Below, piece after piece: positions 44,180 to 52,907 of a stretch of DNA of 64,000 nt (positions within the stretch are counted from its first letter, which is position 1; each line of letters starts with the position of its first letter). The stretch is from NCBI GenBank assembly GCA_026002875.1, contig BPGE01000001.1, positions 868,001-932,000 of the forward strand. The letters run 5' to 3'. The notes below the pieces were generated by a model, which was not told where the DNA came from, did not search any database, and worked only from the letters and a program-made list of their open reading frames with translations. A program made the translations under genes and the position numbers. Source of the stretch: Bryobacteraceae bacterium. GTDB taxonomy: Bacteria > Acidobacteriota > Terriglobia > Bryobacterales > Bryobacteraceae.

Positions 44180-45499
44180 CAGGTCGCTGAAAAACTCCGG
44201 AACAAGACACCTCGGAAATGTTTGATGCGTCTTTCCTAGTGTAGGGACGCCATGAGAGGAGAAGACCGTCAGCAGCAAGAGATGTTCCTGTACGCGAGCC
44301 TGGAGGATCTGGTGCCGGCCGATCACCCGCTGCGGCCGATCCGGGCGATGGTGGACGAGGCGCTGCAGAGGCTGGACGACACCTTCGATGAGATTTACGG
44401 AGAAGTGGGGCGGCCGTCGATCGCGCCGGAGCGGCTGCTGCGGGCGCAGTTGCTGATGCTGCTGTACACAATCCGGAGCGAGAGGATGCTGGTCGAGCAG
44501 CTGCGCTACAACCTGCTGTTCCGGTGGTTCGTGGGTCTGGGGATGAGCGAGGAGGTCTGGCACGCGACGGTGTTCACGAAGAACCGGGACCGGCTGCTGG
44601 AAGGGGACGTAGCGCGGCAGTTCTTTGGCGAGATCGTGCGGCAGGCGAAGCAGCAGGGGCTGATGTCGAGCGAGCATTTTTCGGTGGACGGGACGATGGT
44701 GGAGGCGTGGGCGAGCCAGAAGAGCTTCCGGCCGAAACAGGAGAAGTCGGATGAGGACGAACCGAAACAGGGTGGGCGGAATCGGGAAGTGGACTTCCGG
44801 GGGCAGCAGCGGTCGAATGAGACGCACGAGTCGGTGACGGATCCGGAGGCGCGGCTGTGGCGGAAGAGTCAGACGGCGGAGGCGAAGCTGAGCTATCTGG
44901 GACACGTGCTGGGAGAGAACCGGCACGGGCTGATCGTGAACGTGCGGGTGACGAAAGCCTACGGGCGGGCGGAGCGGGAAGCGGCGGTGGAGATGGCGCG
45001 GGAGATTCCGGGAGGGACGAAGCGGGTGACGCTGGCCGGAGACAAGGGGTACGACACGCGGGAGTTTGTGGAGCAGATGAAGGATCTGAACGTGACGCCG
45101 CATGTGGCGCAGAACGTGAGCGGACGGCGCAGCGCGGTGGATGGGAGGACGACGCGGCATGAAGGCTACTGGATGAGCCAGAGGAGGCGGAAGCTGGTGG
45201 AGGAGTTCTTCGGATGGGCGAAGGTGGTGGCGGGGCTGAGGAAGGTGAAGCTGAGGGGGCGGGAGAAGGTGGGATGGCTGTTCACGCTGGCGGCAGCCGC
45301 ATACAATCTGGTGAGGATGAGGAACCTGATGGCGGCGGCGACTGCCTGAGGAGCGCGGAAACAGCCTTCCGGCGGCCTTCCAATGGCCGCTGGAAGGCGA
45401 GTGGGCAGGGGGGCGATCCGTTCCCAGGGCTTCCTCTTGGGCGGAAATCGAAAAACAGAACAATTTTCGGCTCCGCGCGGGCGTTTTTTCAGCGACCTG
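44180..45499 (+). mobile_element. IS5-type insertion sequence, copy A (1320 bp)
   Basis: The inverted ends are CAGGTCGCTGAAAAA on both sides (right end read on the minus strand as CAGGTCGCTGAAAAAACGCC). A 4-bp TTAG duplication flanks it (44176-44179 and 45500-45503). The sequence appears identical to copy B at 52908-54227. It sits 76 bp upstream of the 592-aa gene and may have separated that gene from its original promoter. Confidence 0.93.
44252..45349 (+). CDS. IS5-family transposase (copy A)
   Basis: 365 aa. N-terminal DUF772-type region (LVPADHPLRPIRAMVDEALQ) and a DDE domain with SVDGTMVEAWASQKSF, ADKGYDT-like AGDKGYDTREFV and the Glu in EEFFGWAKVVAG. All three catalytic acids are present. 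The open frame is intact. It starts 72 bp inside the left end. Confidence 0.92.
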   Translation: MRGEDRQQQEMFLYASLEDLVPADHPLRPIRAMVDEALQRLDDTFDEIYGEVGRPSIAPERLLRAQLLMLLYTIRSERMLVEQLRYNLLFRWFVGLGMSEEVWHATVFTKNRDRLLEGDVARQFFGEIVRQAKQQGLMSSEHFSVDGTMVEAWASQKSFRPKQEKSDEDEPKQGGRNREVDFRGQQRSNETHESVTDPEARLWRKSQTAEAKLSYLGHVLGENRHGLIVNVRVTKAYGRAEREAAVEMAREIPGGTKRVTLAGDKGYDTREFVEQMKDLNVTPHVAQNVSGRRSAVDGRTTRHEGYWMSQRRRKLVEEFFGWAKVVAGLRKVKLRGREKVGWLFTLAAAAYNLVRMRNLMAAATA

Positions 45500-45718
45500 T
45501 TAGTGTCAGTGGCAGGCTCCGGGCGGAGTTCGCTGGCTGTTTGGCCCCGTGCACGAAGCTGCTCCTGGCCGGACCTGCCTTAACAGTTTCCCGACGCCAT
45601 CTCAGACCCATCCCCGCAGCTCTCCCTCCTGGGCTCCTGAAGGGCTGTCCGGCTGGACTCGCTCATCGCCAGCATGGCCGGCTCCTAAATCCTCTGCATC
45701 CGCTACTGGTTGATTGAG

Positions 45719-45925
45719 CTACTCCGCGAATCCTTCCAGGCACCTGATCAATTCATTGGCAGTTCGACGAGTCTTGCACACCTTCTGGTGGCGGACCACG
45801 CCATTCGTGGTCTGAGTGACGATCCAGCGCCCACGCCCCTCACGCCTGGCGAAGACCTCGATCACAGCGCCGTCGGAGGTATTTATTCGGAACTGCCGAG
45901 GCGCTCGTTCAATCCTCTGTCTCAC
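45719..45925 (-). CDS. Possible small protein, unknown
   Basis: 68 aa from a GTG start, reading FRINTSDGAVIEVFARREGR and ending ANELIRCLEGFAE. The amino-acid mix is protein-like and amphipathic at the C-terminus. It starts 5 bp after the stop of another short frame (ending VWGGCEIQVPKKGGCDR at 45931), which could be its operon partner, with AAAGGAGG between them but too far from the GTG. Family not recognised. Confidence 0.3.
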   Translation of the reverse strand: MRQRIERAPRQFRINTSDGAVIEVFARREGRGRWIVTQTTNGVVRHQKVCKTRRTANELIRCLEGFAE

Positions 45926-46424
45926 TGTTCCTATCGGTCACACCCTCCTTTCTTTGGAACCTGAATCTCACACCCGCCCCATACCAGCCCAATAAGACCC
46001 TGTCCAACCCGAATATCGGCTATTGCTTCCGGCCGAGGCTCCAACCTGGCGTTGTATTTCTTGCGGCAATGACACCTGAGGAGGCAGAGAATAAACTGAA
46101 AACTTCCGGTCACACTCTGCTGAGCCGCCACATTTCCAACGTGCCACCCGAGAAGGGTTCTGCCAGGCGTTTCATCCCGGGCAACTGCGGCACCCCCCTT
46201 GCTGGGCCTCTCCGCCACCGCGGATACCGAATCGACCCAGTGGGGGCATGAGGCAGCAATTGGAATGCGCTGCGGCTTCCGGCGGCGTGGCCCAATCGTA
46301 CTCCTGTTGTACTGTAAAGGCAAGACCTTGACAGCGCACTAAGGAGGCCGATGGGGGCAACAATGGCACTCTTCGAACGTGATCTATCAGACCTTCCCGG
46401 AGTATTATTATCATCCTCAATCTA

Positions 46425-46529
46425 TCATCTATATAGACTGTCGTTTGAACTTTCTTGCCGAAATACTTGAGCGCGGTTGATATTGCGCTGTATGCATTGT
46501 GTGTTTTCTATCATTTTGTCTCTGTTCAT
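46425..46529 (-). CDS. Possible 34-aa small ORF with strong ribosome site
   Basis: MNRDKMIENTQCIQRNINRA continues to a TGA at 46425. GGAGGAG lies 4-5 nt before the ATG, one of the best ribosome sites in the window. Its ATG overlaps the stop of the 47-aa frame upstream (ATGA). An inverted repeat CTCCAT/ATGGAG (46537-46556) would pair with the ribosome site in the mRNA. The segment is AT-rich. Product unknown. Confidence 0.35.
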   Translation of the reverse strand: MNRDKMIENTQCIQRNINRAQVFRQESSNDSLYR

Positions 46530-46669
46530 ACTTCTCCTCCATTTTTCCGGATGGAGTTGTTTACAGATGAACTCCACTTCTCAAGTCGACCGATGTCCGC
46601 CACTGCGTGTCTTGCTTGACGCACCGCCTCGCCTAATCGGTTGACGTCACGTGGTTTACCCTGGAGCAT
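46526..46669 (-). CDS. Possible 47-aa small ORF
   Basis: Reads MLQGKPRDVNRLGEAVRQAR and ends SIRKNGGEV. The open frame continues upstream of the ATG to a stop near 46752 with an Arg/Cys-rich stretch, so it may be the C-terminal remnant of a longer decayed gene. Its stop overlaps the start of the 34-aa frame. Helical, hydrophilic, no recognised family. Confidence 0.3.
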   Translation of the reverse strand: MLQGKPRDVNRLGEAVRQARHAVADIGRLEKWSSSVNNSIRKNGGEV

Positions 46670-48185
46670 TACCCTCGGCGCTCGTCGTGTCCCGACTGTA
46701 CAGCGGGGCCGGCGATAGCACCGTGGTCGGCGACTTGGCCCGATGCCGTGTCACATGAGAGGCATTCCAGAATTGCCACATAGTCTGCTCCCGCAGGCCT
46801 TCTGGCTCGTCGGCGAACAGCGCTTGAGTATCCTCAAGCTCCGCCCCATCGGTGGAGGCACAGGTAGTGGTTCGCCCTGTTGCATGTTTCCAGATGAAGA
46901 ATTGTCCGTTCGCTCAACGGTCTTTCTCCCGGTGTGAGATCTTCACCGCCTCTTGATCTTTACCCCTCCCCACTTACCTGTGATGGAGTTCGCTGACTAG
47001 GGCCATTCCATGCCGAGAACCGGAGAGCAAACGGGGATGCTCTGGGTGGCGGGATCGACGACGATCGCAGGTGCTCCCAGGAAGTACCCGCACTCATGTC
47101 TGCCGCTCCTCCGGTCAGCTCCAAGCCACTCGGCGCGTGGATCGCGCAGCCTGTCCGGCACAGCACTGTGCGATCTGGACTCCAAGAACTTAGGCCTGCC
47201 TGACTTGCGCCTGACCGCTCCCCATTCGATGAGCGCTACAGAGCCCTACTGCGCCCGGTGAAATTGGTGAAACGTGTCCCGCAGGTGCTTACCCCTGAAT
47301 TCGCTTGCGGAGGCCCCACTTTGGCGTGCAACTCCAGGGGAATCAGTGAGTTACTGCGGCTCGCAACTTGTGGTGCCACGTCGGGGCTGTTTCGAGTCGT
47401 GGAATAGCATTAACATTACAATGAAGATGTTGCATTTGGGCCGCTCTGAGGAGCGTGTTGTTGGCTAACCCCGCACGCCGTATTATGGCCGGATCGCGCT
47501 TCTGGGTGGGCCACGAGTCGACCTTCGCCATGCTGGGTCATGCCTCTCCGGCGCCGACGGGCGGCTCCACGATGGCGATGGTGGCTGCCGGAGAAGGAAG
47601 GGGACTATCGAATGGTCGCCCCTCGCGCAGGAATGGCCCGTAGAAGGGCGCGACCATCGGGGGTAGGGCGAGGAAGCTCAGAGGTGGAAGACTTAGGTAA
47701 GAACACATCCTCTGCGCTTTCCCGCCAGACCTGGCGGACAGAGGACGGCTGTAGAGCCCCTAAACCATGCTAAAGAAGGCCAGCGACCAGGTCGAGGCAC
47801 TCATGCCAGCGTTGCCGCCATGCCTGCGTGATTGTACCCACTGGCGGGCCGCCCCGCACGCACGGGGTGGCGTTCGACTCGCAGATTGCCTTGGCCAGAC
47901 TCAGGCTGGGTGTCTTGGAACCCCCGTCTTCGAGCGGTCAACCTTGGCTGTCGTACGATCGCCGGTTCCCGTTCGCGCCATGACACGGAATCGCCCCGGC
48001 GCGATCTGCAATCGATTGCATTTCGGGGTGGCGTGGAGCGATTCAGTCCCAGAAACTCGACTTGCCCGCAGCTCCTGCGCCATCGTCAGAGAACGATTTC
48101 GAACGGGAGCCGGGGAGTGAGTCCGCCCCTGCAGGTTCAGCACCGAATCAAACTCACCGACGACAGTAAGCTCCCATACCCATAC

Positions 48186-48710
48186 GGGACATCAGCATGC
48201 GTGAGAATAGCCGCTACCAGAGCAGGTTCGGTGCCGCGCACGGAGGCTGGTATACGCCAGAATTCCGGCCGCAGTAACCGGTCATCCGCGCAGCCCGCCA
48301 CGGCACCCGCCTGAGTGCGATCTTCGAGGGGGCCGTCATGACCCCGCGGACCATCAGCATGGATGAAAATCGCCACGCCTTGCGGCGGTTTCTGTGCCGC
48401 GCGTTGGGCGCCAAAGGAGCTTTGAGAGACGCGACTGAAGGGCGCGAAGCGCCCGGAATGAGCGGCCCCCCACGCGGCAGAGCGCCCGCGGCCGATTTTC
48501 GAGCGAGCTCCCATTGGCCTCCGGGAAATCAGCGTGGATGAAAATCCCCGCGGGTTCGGAGCCGCGCGGGAGCAGCCCGAAGGGCTGCGACCAAGCGGTC
48601 AACAATAATCCCCAACTCTCCGACACCTCCCCGTCGCGCCGAAGGCGCGGCCGGGCGCCACGCGCCCGGCCCCTCGCGGAATAGCGATTTTCGAGGGAGC
48701 GGAATCAGCG
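48186..48710. repeat. Degenerate ~180-bp tandem repeats with internal inverted repeats
   Basis: A motif of the form ATCAGCATGGATGAAAATC occurs at about 48194, 48350 and 48526 (the first diverged), and GCGATTTTCGAGGGAGC-like motifs at about 48316, 48491 and 48686. In two units the second motif precedes the first by ~35 bp, so that GATTTTC and GAAAATC face each other as an inverted repeat around ~50 bp. Spacing between units is 175-195 bp. The array ends at the 3' end of the excisionase-like gene. Function unknown; it resembles a mobile-element end or recombinase site cluster. Confidence 0.5.
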
Positions 48711-49379
48711 CCTGAGCGGATGCACAGTCTGCTGTTGGATCCAGCGCTCCAGATCTTCGCGCCGGAATCGCACGCTGCGCCCCAGCCGGACGTGCGGAAC
48801 TCTGCCCAACGCCGCCATCCGGTAGAGCTTCTTGGCAGAGATCGTGAGCAGCTTCACTGCATCCCTGACGGTCAGCAGTTCTTCAGCGTGCCTGCCCTCG
48901 CCCGGCGCAGTCGGGGAATCCGGCATGTCGGCAACCGGCTGCTGGAGCAGTTGAAGCGCCTCTGTCAGCGCCTGGCGGGCCCGCAACACGATGAGCTGCA
49001 TTTGTTCCGGCCCGCGTTGCCACCACAGCCGCAGGTCCTGCGCTCTCTCCGCTACCGGAAGCAGCCGCGGCTCCAGCCGTGCGCCACTGAGCACAAGCTG
49101 CCGGGCTCTATCGATCCAATCGGCCACGGAGGCCCTTGCTCTTTCGGCCTGCGGACGCATCTTCTCGATCCGTTCCTGCAGCTCCGAAGCCCTTCTCTCC
49201 GTGCCCTCCGGCTGAGGGGAGAGGTTCGCGAGGGCATCCATCTCGCGCCCGAGCTGCTCCATCTTCCGCTGCAGCTCTTCCCGCTCGCCGATCCGGTCCA
49301 TCATCCGGTCGGCCTCTGCCGCCAGCCGCGCCAATCGCCGCTCGAGAATCCGCAATTGACCGACTGAAGCCATCACCAT
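48705..49379 (-). CDS. Excisionase-type HTH protein with N-terminal coiled coil
   Basis: 224 aa from ATG 49379 (MVMASVGQLRILERRL); ATG 49373 is equally possible. Residues ~5-80 are a coiled coil (ILERRLARLAAEADRM, RKMEQLGREMDALANL). The C-terminal ~55 residues are a HTH_17/excisionase domain (LLTVRDAVKLLTISAKKLYR, then VRFRREDLERWI). Such proteins bind DNA for excision or repression in mobile elements. No recombinase is adjacent; the degenerate repeats at 48186-48710 abut its 3' end. Confidence 0.7.
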   Translation of the reverse strand: MVMASVGQLRILERRLARLAAEADRMMDRIGEREELQRKMEQLGREMDALANLSPQPEGTERRASELQERIEKMRPQAERARASVADWIDRARQLVLSGARLEPRLLPVAERAQDLRLWWQRGPEQMQLIVLRARQALTEALQLLQQPVADMPDSPTAPGEGRHAEELLTVRDAVKLLTISAKKLYRMAALGRVPHVRLGRSVRFRREDLERWIQQQTVHPLRR

Positions 49380-50237
49380 CTGGCCCCAGAATACCGGGAC
49401 CGGCGAAAAAAACAAGCCGGTGTGGTCCTGTTCCGGCGCAGGTGCGTGGGGATGGCGCCAGCCCGCAGGCATCCTCAACCATCCGCGCGACGGACAATGG
49501 CCCGCGTTTCAAGTCCTTCTCTCCTTCTGACACTGTCCCGGCTACAGCCTGACGCAGTTGTTCAGTCCATCCACAAAGAGCGAGTGACTCCTGATTGCTA
49601 GATTGCCAATGCGCTTGCCAGCAGCCCTCATGCAGGTTGCTGAATATCGATGCTGCTCATGATTTACAGGGCTTGTCAGTCGATTCTCACCGCTGTGACA
49701 GATTTCGAGTTCCACCTTCCAGTCCGACGGGATTGGTGCCAGGCCGATCACAGCCCCCATGCCCACGCGAAGAAAACGAGATCGAGCGCTCCCTGTCGTG
49801 AATAGCCTCGCCTACCTGAGCACGGCCGAGGAGACGCCATGAGCCGGCAATAGACGTGCGCAAGTTCACGGCGCCCGCCGCAAGGTAACCGGTCGCTGAG
49901 ATCACCTGAAGGCACAACCCGCGTTGATACCTGCACGCGGCTCATGGCACGGCCGGGTACGAAACACCCTTTTTTCGACCCCGCCTTCCCGTCATCATGC
50001 CCAACTGGTGACATACGGTCGGCCTGCGCCTGAATCGTGGCGTGCCCATCCCGGTGAGGATGCCCGGCGGAGCGTAGAAAGTAACGACTCTCACCCCGGA
50101 AGGCGTGATGGCCTTCTGGGAAATTCTTTTGCGAGAAGAAAGGAGAGAGTCGCCTGGAAAGACCATACCAAATCGAAGACCGCCGCGCGATGTAGCGGTT
50201 CGAAGCTGCCCTGGGCAGCCGCCAGGGGGCAGTCCCG
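49380..50237. other. Intergenic/decayed region
   Basis: About 860 bp between the excisionase-like gene and the broken IS256-type transposase. Only short, unsupported frames are present. The final ~130 bp probably belong to the left end of the IS256-type element (in-frame text AALGSRQGAVP precedes the listed start and is interrupted by TAG). Confidence 0.4.
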
Positions 50238-51366
50238 TTGGTGCTGCCGGCCGTCGAGATCGTGGCAGCGATGCGTGCGGGCGTCGGCGAATTGATCCGG
50301 CGGGCGGGCCTGGAATGGATGTGCCTGCTGATGGAGCAGGACGTGGAAGAGCTGGTCGGCAAGCGGAGTGCGCCGTCGAAGCAGCGTACGGCGTACCGCT
50401 GGGGCAGGGACGATGGCTGGTGCCGGATCGACGGGCAGAAGGTTCCGCTGAAGCGGCCGCGGGCGCGGCGGGTGAACGGCAAAGAGGTGCCGCTGGGCAG
50501 CGATTTGTGCTTCCAGCAGGATCCGCAGTTGGGTCCGAAACTCTGGCGGGAAGTGTTGCGCGGGCTGTCGACGCGGAATTACGGGCGGACGGTGCGGCGG
50601 TTCGCCGAGGCCTACGGGATCGGGAAATCGGCCGTGAGCGAGCAATTCATCGAGGCCAGCCGGAGGAAGTTGCGGGAGTTGCTGGAGCGGGATCTGAGCC
50701 GGTTGGAGTTGTGCGCGGTGATGCTGGAGGGGATCCGTTTCGACGGTGAGACGTTCGTGGTGGCGCTGGGCATCGGGCAGGACGGGTGCAAGACGGTGCT
50801 GGGGCTGCGGCAGGGCGCCAGCGAGAACGCAGCGGTGGCCGACGAGCTGTGCGCGGATCTGGAGCGGCGCGGGCTGGATTTCCAGCAGGGGCGGCTGTGG
50901 GTGCTGGACGGGGCCAGGGCGCTGGTGGCGGTGGTGAGGAAACGGACCGGGCAGGGCGCCTTGATCCAGCGCTGCCAGTTGCACAAGCGGCGGAACGTGC
51001 TGGGGCATCTGCCGGACCAGCACCAGCCGTTCAATGAGCAAAAGCTGATTGCGGCCTGGGCGATGTCGAGCTACGAGGAGGCCAGGAAGGTGCTCGACAG
51101 CGTCCGGCTGGAGCTGGAGCGGATCAACCCGAGCGCGGCCCGCAGCGTGGCCGAGGGCCTGTAAGAGACGCTGACAATCCACCGGCTGGGAGTGCCGGAG
51201 GCGGCCGCGCAAGACGCTGTTCTCGACCAACCCGATTGAGTCGGCCTTGTCGGTGGTGGAGGACAAGTGCCGGCGTGTGAAGAAGTGGCAGGGCGGCGAC
51301 ATGAAGCTGCGCTGGGTGGCCAGCGGCCTGCTGTTTGCGGAGGAACAATTCCGGCGGGTGAAATGA
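50238..51366 (+). pseudogene. Broken IS256/Mutator-type transposase
   Basis: The 308-aa open part contains the Mutator-type features GKRSAPSKQRTAYRWGRDDG (N-terminal), LSTRNYGRTVRRFAEAYGIG, DGETFVVALGIGQDGCKTVLG (first Asp region) and LWVLDGARAL (second Asp). It stops at TAA after SVAEGL. The expected C-terminus continues after a frame change as KTLFSTNPIESALSVVEDKC and RWVASGLLFAEEQFRRVK, ending at 51366. A premature stop plus frameshift make it inactive. An IS481-type element is inserted directly after its stop codon. Confidence 0.85.
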
Positions 51367-52574
51367 ACTTAGCGGGGGTTGAGCGGACACTCGGGTAACG
51401 CGGGTGCGGTGCCCGAGGCGGCGTTCCGGTGGTAGATTTTGGGTCTCTCCAGACTCAGATCACCACGAAAGGAACTGACCGCCCCATGAGCACCAGAGAA
51501 AAGCTTATCAAGGCCCGGCTCGAGCTTCTGGCCCTGGCCCAGGAACTCGACAACGTCCGGCTGGCCTGCAAGCGTGCCGGCATCAGCAGGAGCCACTTCT
51601 ACGAGATCAAGGAGGCCTATGAGAAGTACGGGGCCGAGGGTCTGGCGCCGCAGCCGCGGCGTCGCCCTCGGATGCCCAACCAGACGCCCCCGGAACTGGA
51701 ACAGCGGATCCTGGAGATGACCGAGCAATTCCCCACTTATAGCTATGTCCGCATCAGCGGCCAGCTCCGCCTCATCGGCGTTGGTGTTTCGCCGTCGGCC
51801 GTGCGCACCGTCTGGCAGCGCCACGGACTCACCCTGCGCATCCACCGCCTGCTCTGGCTGGAGCAGAAGACCGCCGAACGCGGCGGCGTGCTCACCGAAC
51901 GCCAGATCCGGCTCCTCCAGCTCCACCGCCGGCGCACGGTCGATCCCGAGCAGCACGTCGAAGCGCCTTATCCAGGCTATTTGCTGTGCCAGGACACCTG
52001 CTTCGTCGGCACGATCAAGGGCGTCGGCAAGATCTCCATGCAGAGCGTCGTCGATGCCCACTGCTCGCTGGCCTTCGCCAGACTGGCTCTGTCGAAGGCG
52101 CCCATGACGGCCGTGGACACCCTCTACAGCCGCGTGCTGCCCTTCTATGAGGAGAACGGCGCCGAGGTCGAGCGTGTCCTCACCGACAACGGGCGCGAGT
52201 ATTGCGGCCGCCCGCTCCAGCACTTCTACGAACTCTTTCTGGCCCTGAACCAGATCGAGCACCGCCGCACCGAGGTCCGCTCGCCAGCGACCAGCGGATT
52301 CTGCGAACGATTCCACCGCACCGTCAAGGAAGAGTTCTTCGCCGTGGCCTTCCGCAAGACCTTCTACGGAAGCCTCGATCCGCTCCGGGCCGATCTGGAC
52401 CGCTACCTCGACTTCAACAACCGCGAGCGCGCCCACCAGGGCTACCGCACGAAGGGGAGAACGCCCTGGCAGGCCTTCTCAGATGGTTTGGCTTTGCGGC
52501 CTCAGCGGGAGGCTGCCTGATGTAATATCATTCCACCGGAACACCGCCTTGTGTCCGGCAATCTCCCGCTAAGT
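51367..52574 (+). mobile_element. IS481-type insertion sequence (~1208 bp)
   Basis: Ends are ACTTAGCGGGGGTTGAGCGG at the left and, inverted, ACTTAGCGGGAGATTGCCGG at the right. The transposase is intact. It abuts the 3' end of the IS256-type pseudogene on the left and truncates an IS3-type orfA on the right; no target duplication is obvious. A related 5' end remnant is at 61292-61584 on the minus strand. Confidence 0.8.
51486..52520 (+). CDS. IS481-family transposase
   Basis: 344 aa from ATG 51486 (MSTREKLIKARLELL). N-terminal HTH region (RLACKRAGISRSHFYEIKEA), then the rve core with Asp in LLCQDTCFVGTIKG, Asp in VERVLTDNGREYCG and Glu in TSGFCERFHRTVKEEF. Intact and possibly active. Confidence 0.88.
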   Translation: MSTREKLIKARLELLALAQELDNVRLACKRAGISRSHFYEIKEAYEKYGAEGLAPQPRRRPRMPNQTPPELEQRILEMTEQFPTYSYVRISGQLRLIGVGVSPSAVRTVWQRHGLTLRIHRLLWLEQKTAERGGVLTERQIRLLQLHRRRTVDPEQHVEAPYPGYLLCQDTCFVGTIKGVGKISMQSVVDAHCSLAFARLALSKAPMTAVDTLYSRVLPFYEENGAEVERVLTDNGREYCGRPLQHFYELFLALNQIEHRRTEVRSPATSGFCERFHRTVKEEFFAVAFRKTFYGSLDPLRADLDRYLDFNNRERAHQGYRTKGRTPWQAFSDGLALRPQREAA

Positions 52575-52635
52575 ACACTCCATCTGCTTGACGGCCTCGA
52601 TCATCTGCTCTTGAAGTGTATCGGCTTCGCTTCAT
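52575..52635 (-). pseudogene. N-terminal fragment of an IS3-type OrfA
   Basis: From ATG 52635 (preceded by GAGGAGC) the minus strand reads MKRSRYT and then, after a frameshift, LQEQMIEAVKQME, matching the typical start of IS3-group OrfA proteins. The IS481-type element cuts it at 52574. The rest of this IS is absent here; an IS3-type OrfB fragment at 61585-62113 may come from a similar element. Confidence 0.5.
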
Positions 52636-52754
52636 GGATTGCTCCTCTTCGCTGTTCGTTCGAGGGCTCCCCAAATTATCGCTGGCCGAGTTTTCGGGGA
52701 GCAGGTTAACGTATCATGTTCATCACAGACTACCTCGTCTGCGCCACACTAGAT

Positions 52755-52907
52755 TTAGTTACTTCTAGGAACTACGGGCAGTGTCGTAAACGGCCCAGCA
52801 AGATTAAAGCGGAGCCCCAACGCGACTATCCGCTTGCCCGGTTCAGCTCGGATCTCCAGTAGCCCCGATCTGGCAGCAAGCCCGGAAGGGGCACCATCTG
52901 TTCCTAG
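52755..52907 (-). pseudogene. C-terminal 50 codons of an exported protein split by IS5 copy B
   Basis: Reads ALGTDGAPSGLAARSGLLEI and ends FTTLPVVPRSN before TAA at 52755. This continues the frame of the gene at 54228-55335: with the IS and one CTAG removed the whole is 1257 bp, exactly 419 codons. The segment corresponds to the end of the repeated C-terminal domain also found in the protein at 55671-59918 (there ending GEAFTSIPVHHH). Confidence 0.85.

Larger units (their letters stand above)
45504..48704. other. 3.2-kb gene-poor region
   Basis: No open frame of recognised family occurs. Frames are short and change strand often, base composition is lower in GC than the chromosome (notably 46395-46570), and most of the text looks like decayed mobile DNA. 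Three small frames with some support (45719-45925, 46425-46529, 46526-46669) and a set of degenerate repeats near its right end (48186-48710) are listed separately. A purine-rich run around 47660-47720 shows nothing further. Confidence 0.5.

Noticed and set aside
45931-46323. 130-aa minus-strand frame ending CEIQVPKKGGCDR
   Set aside because: TTG start, no ribosome site, mixed composition; only its last ~45 codons look protein-like, so it is noted with the neighbouring 68-aa frame but not called.
45504-48704. CRISPR array or rRNA in the gene-poor region
   Set aside because: No regularly spaced short direct repeats with unique spacers and no rRNA-like conserved segments were seen; the only repeats (48.2-48.7 kb) are long and degenerate.
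49542-49917. Short frames between the excisionase-like gene and the IS256 remnant
   Set aside because: Under 80 codons, no family resemblance, overlapping in several frames.
41939-50237. Second attachment site matching the tRNA-Ser 3' end
   Set aside because: Scanned by eye for GGTTCGAATCCCACC or CCCTCACCGCCA; none found in this range, though a diverged short copy could be missed.
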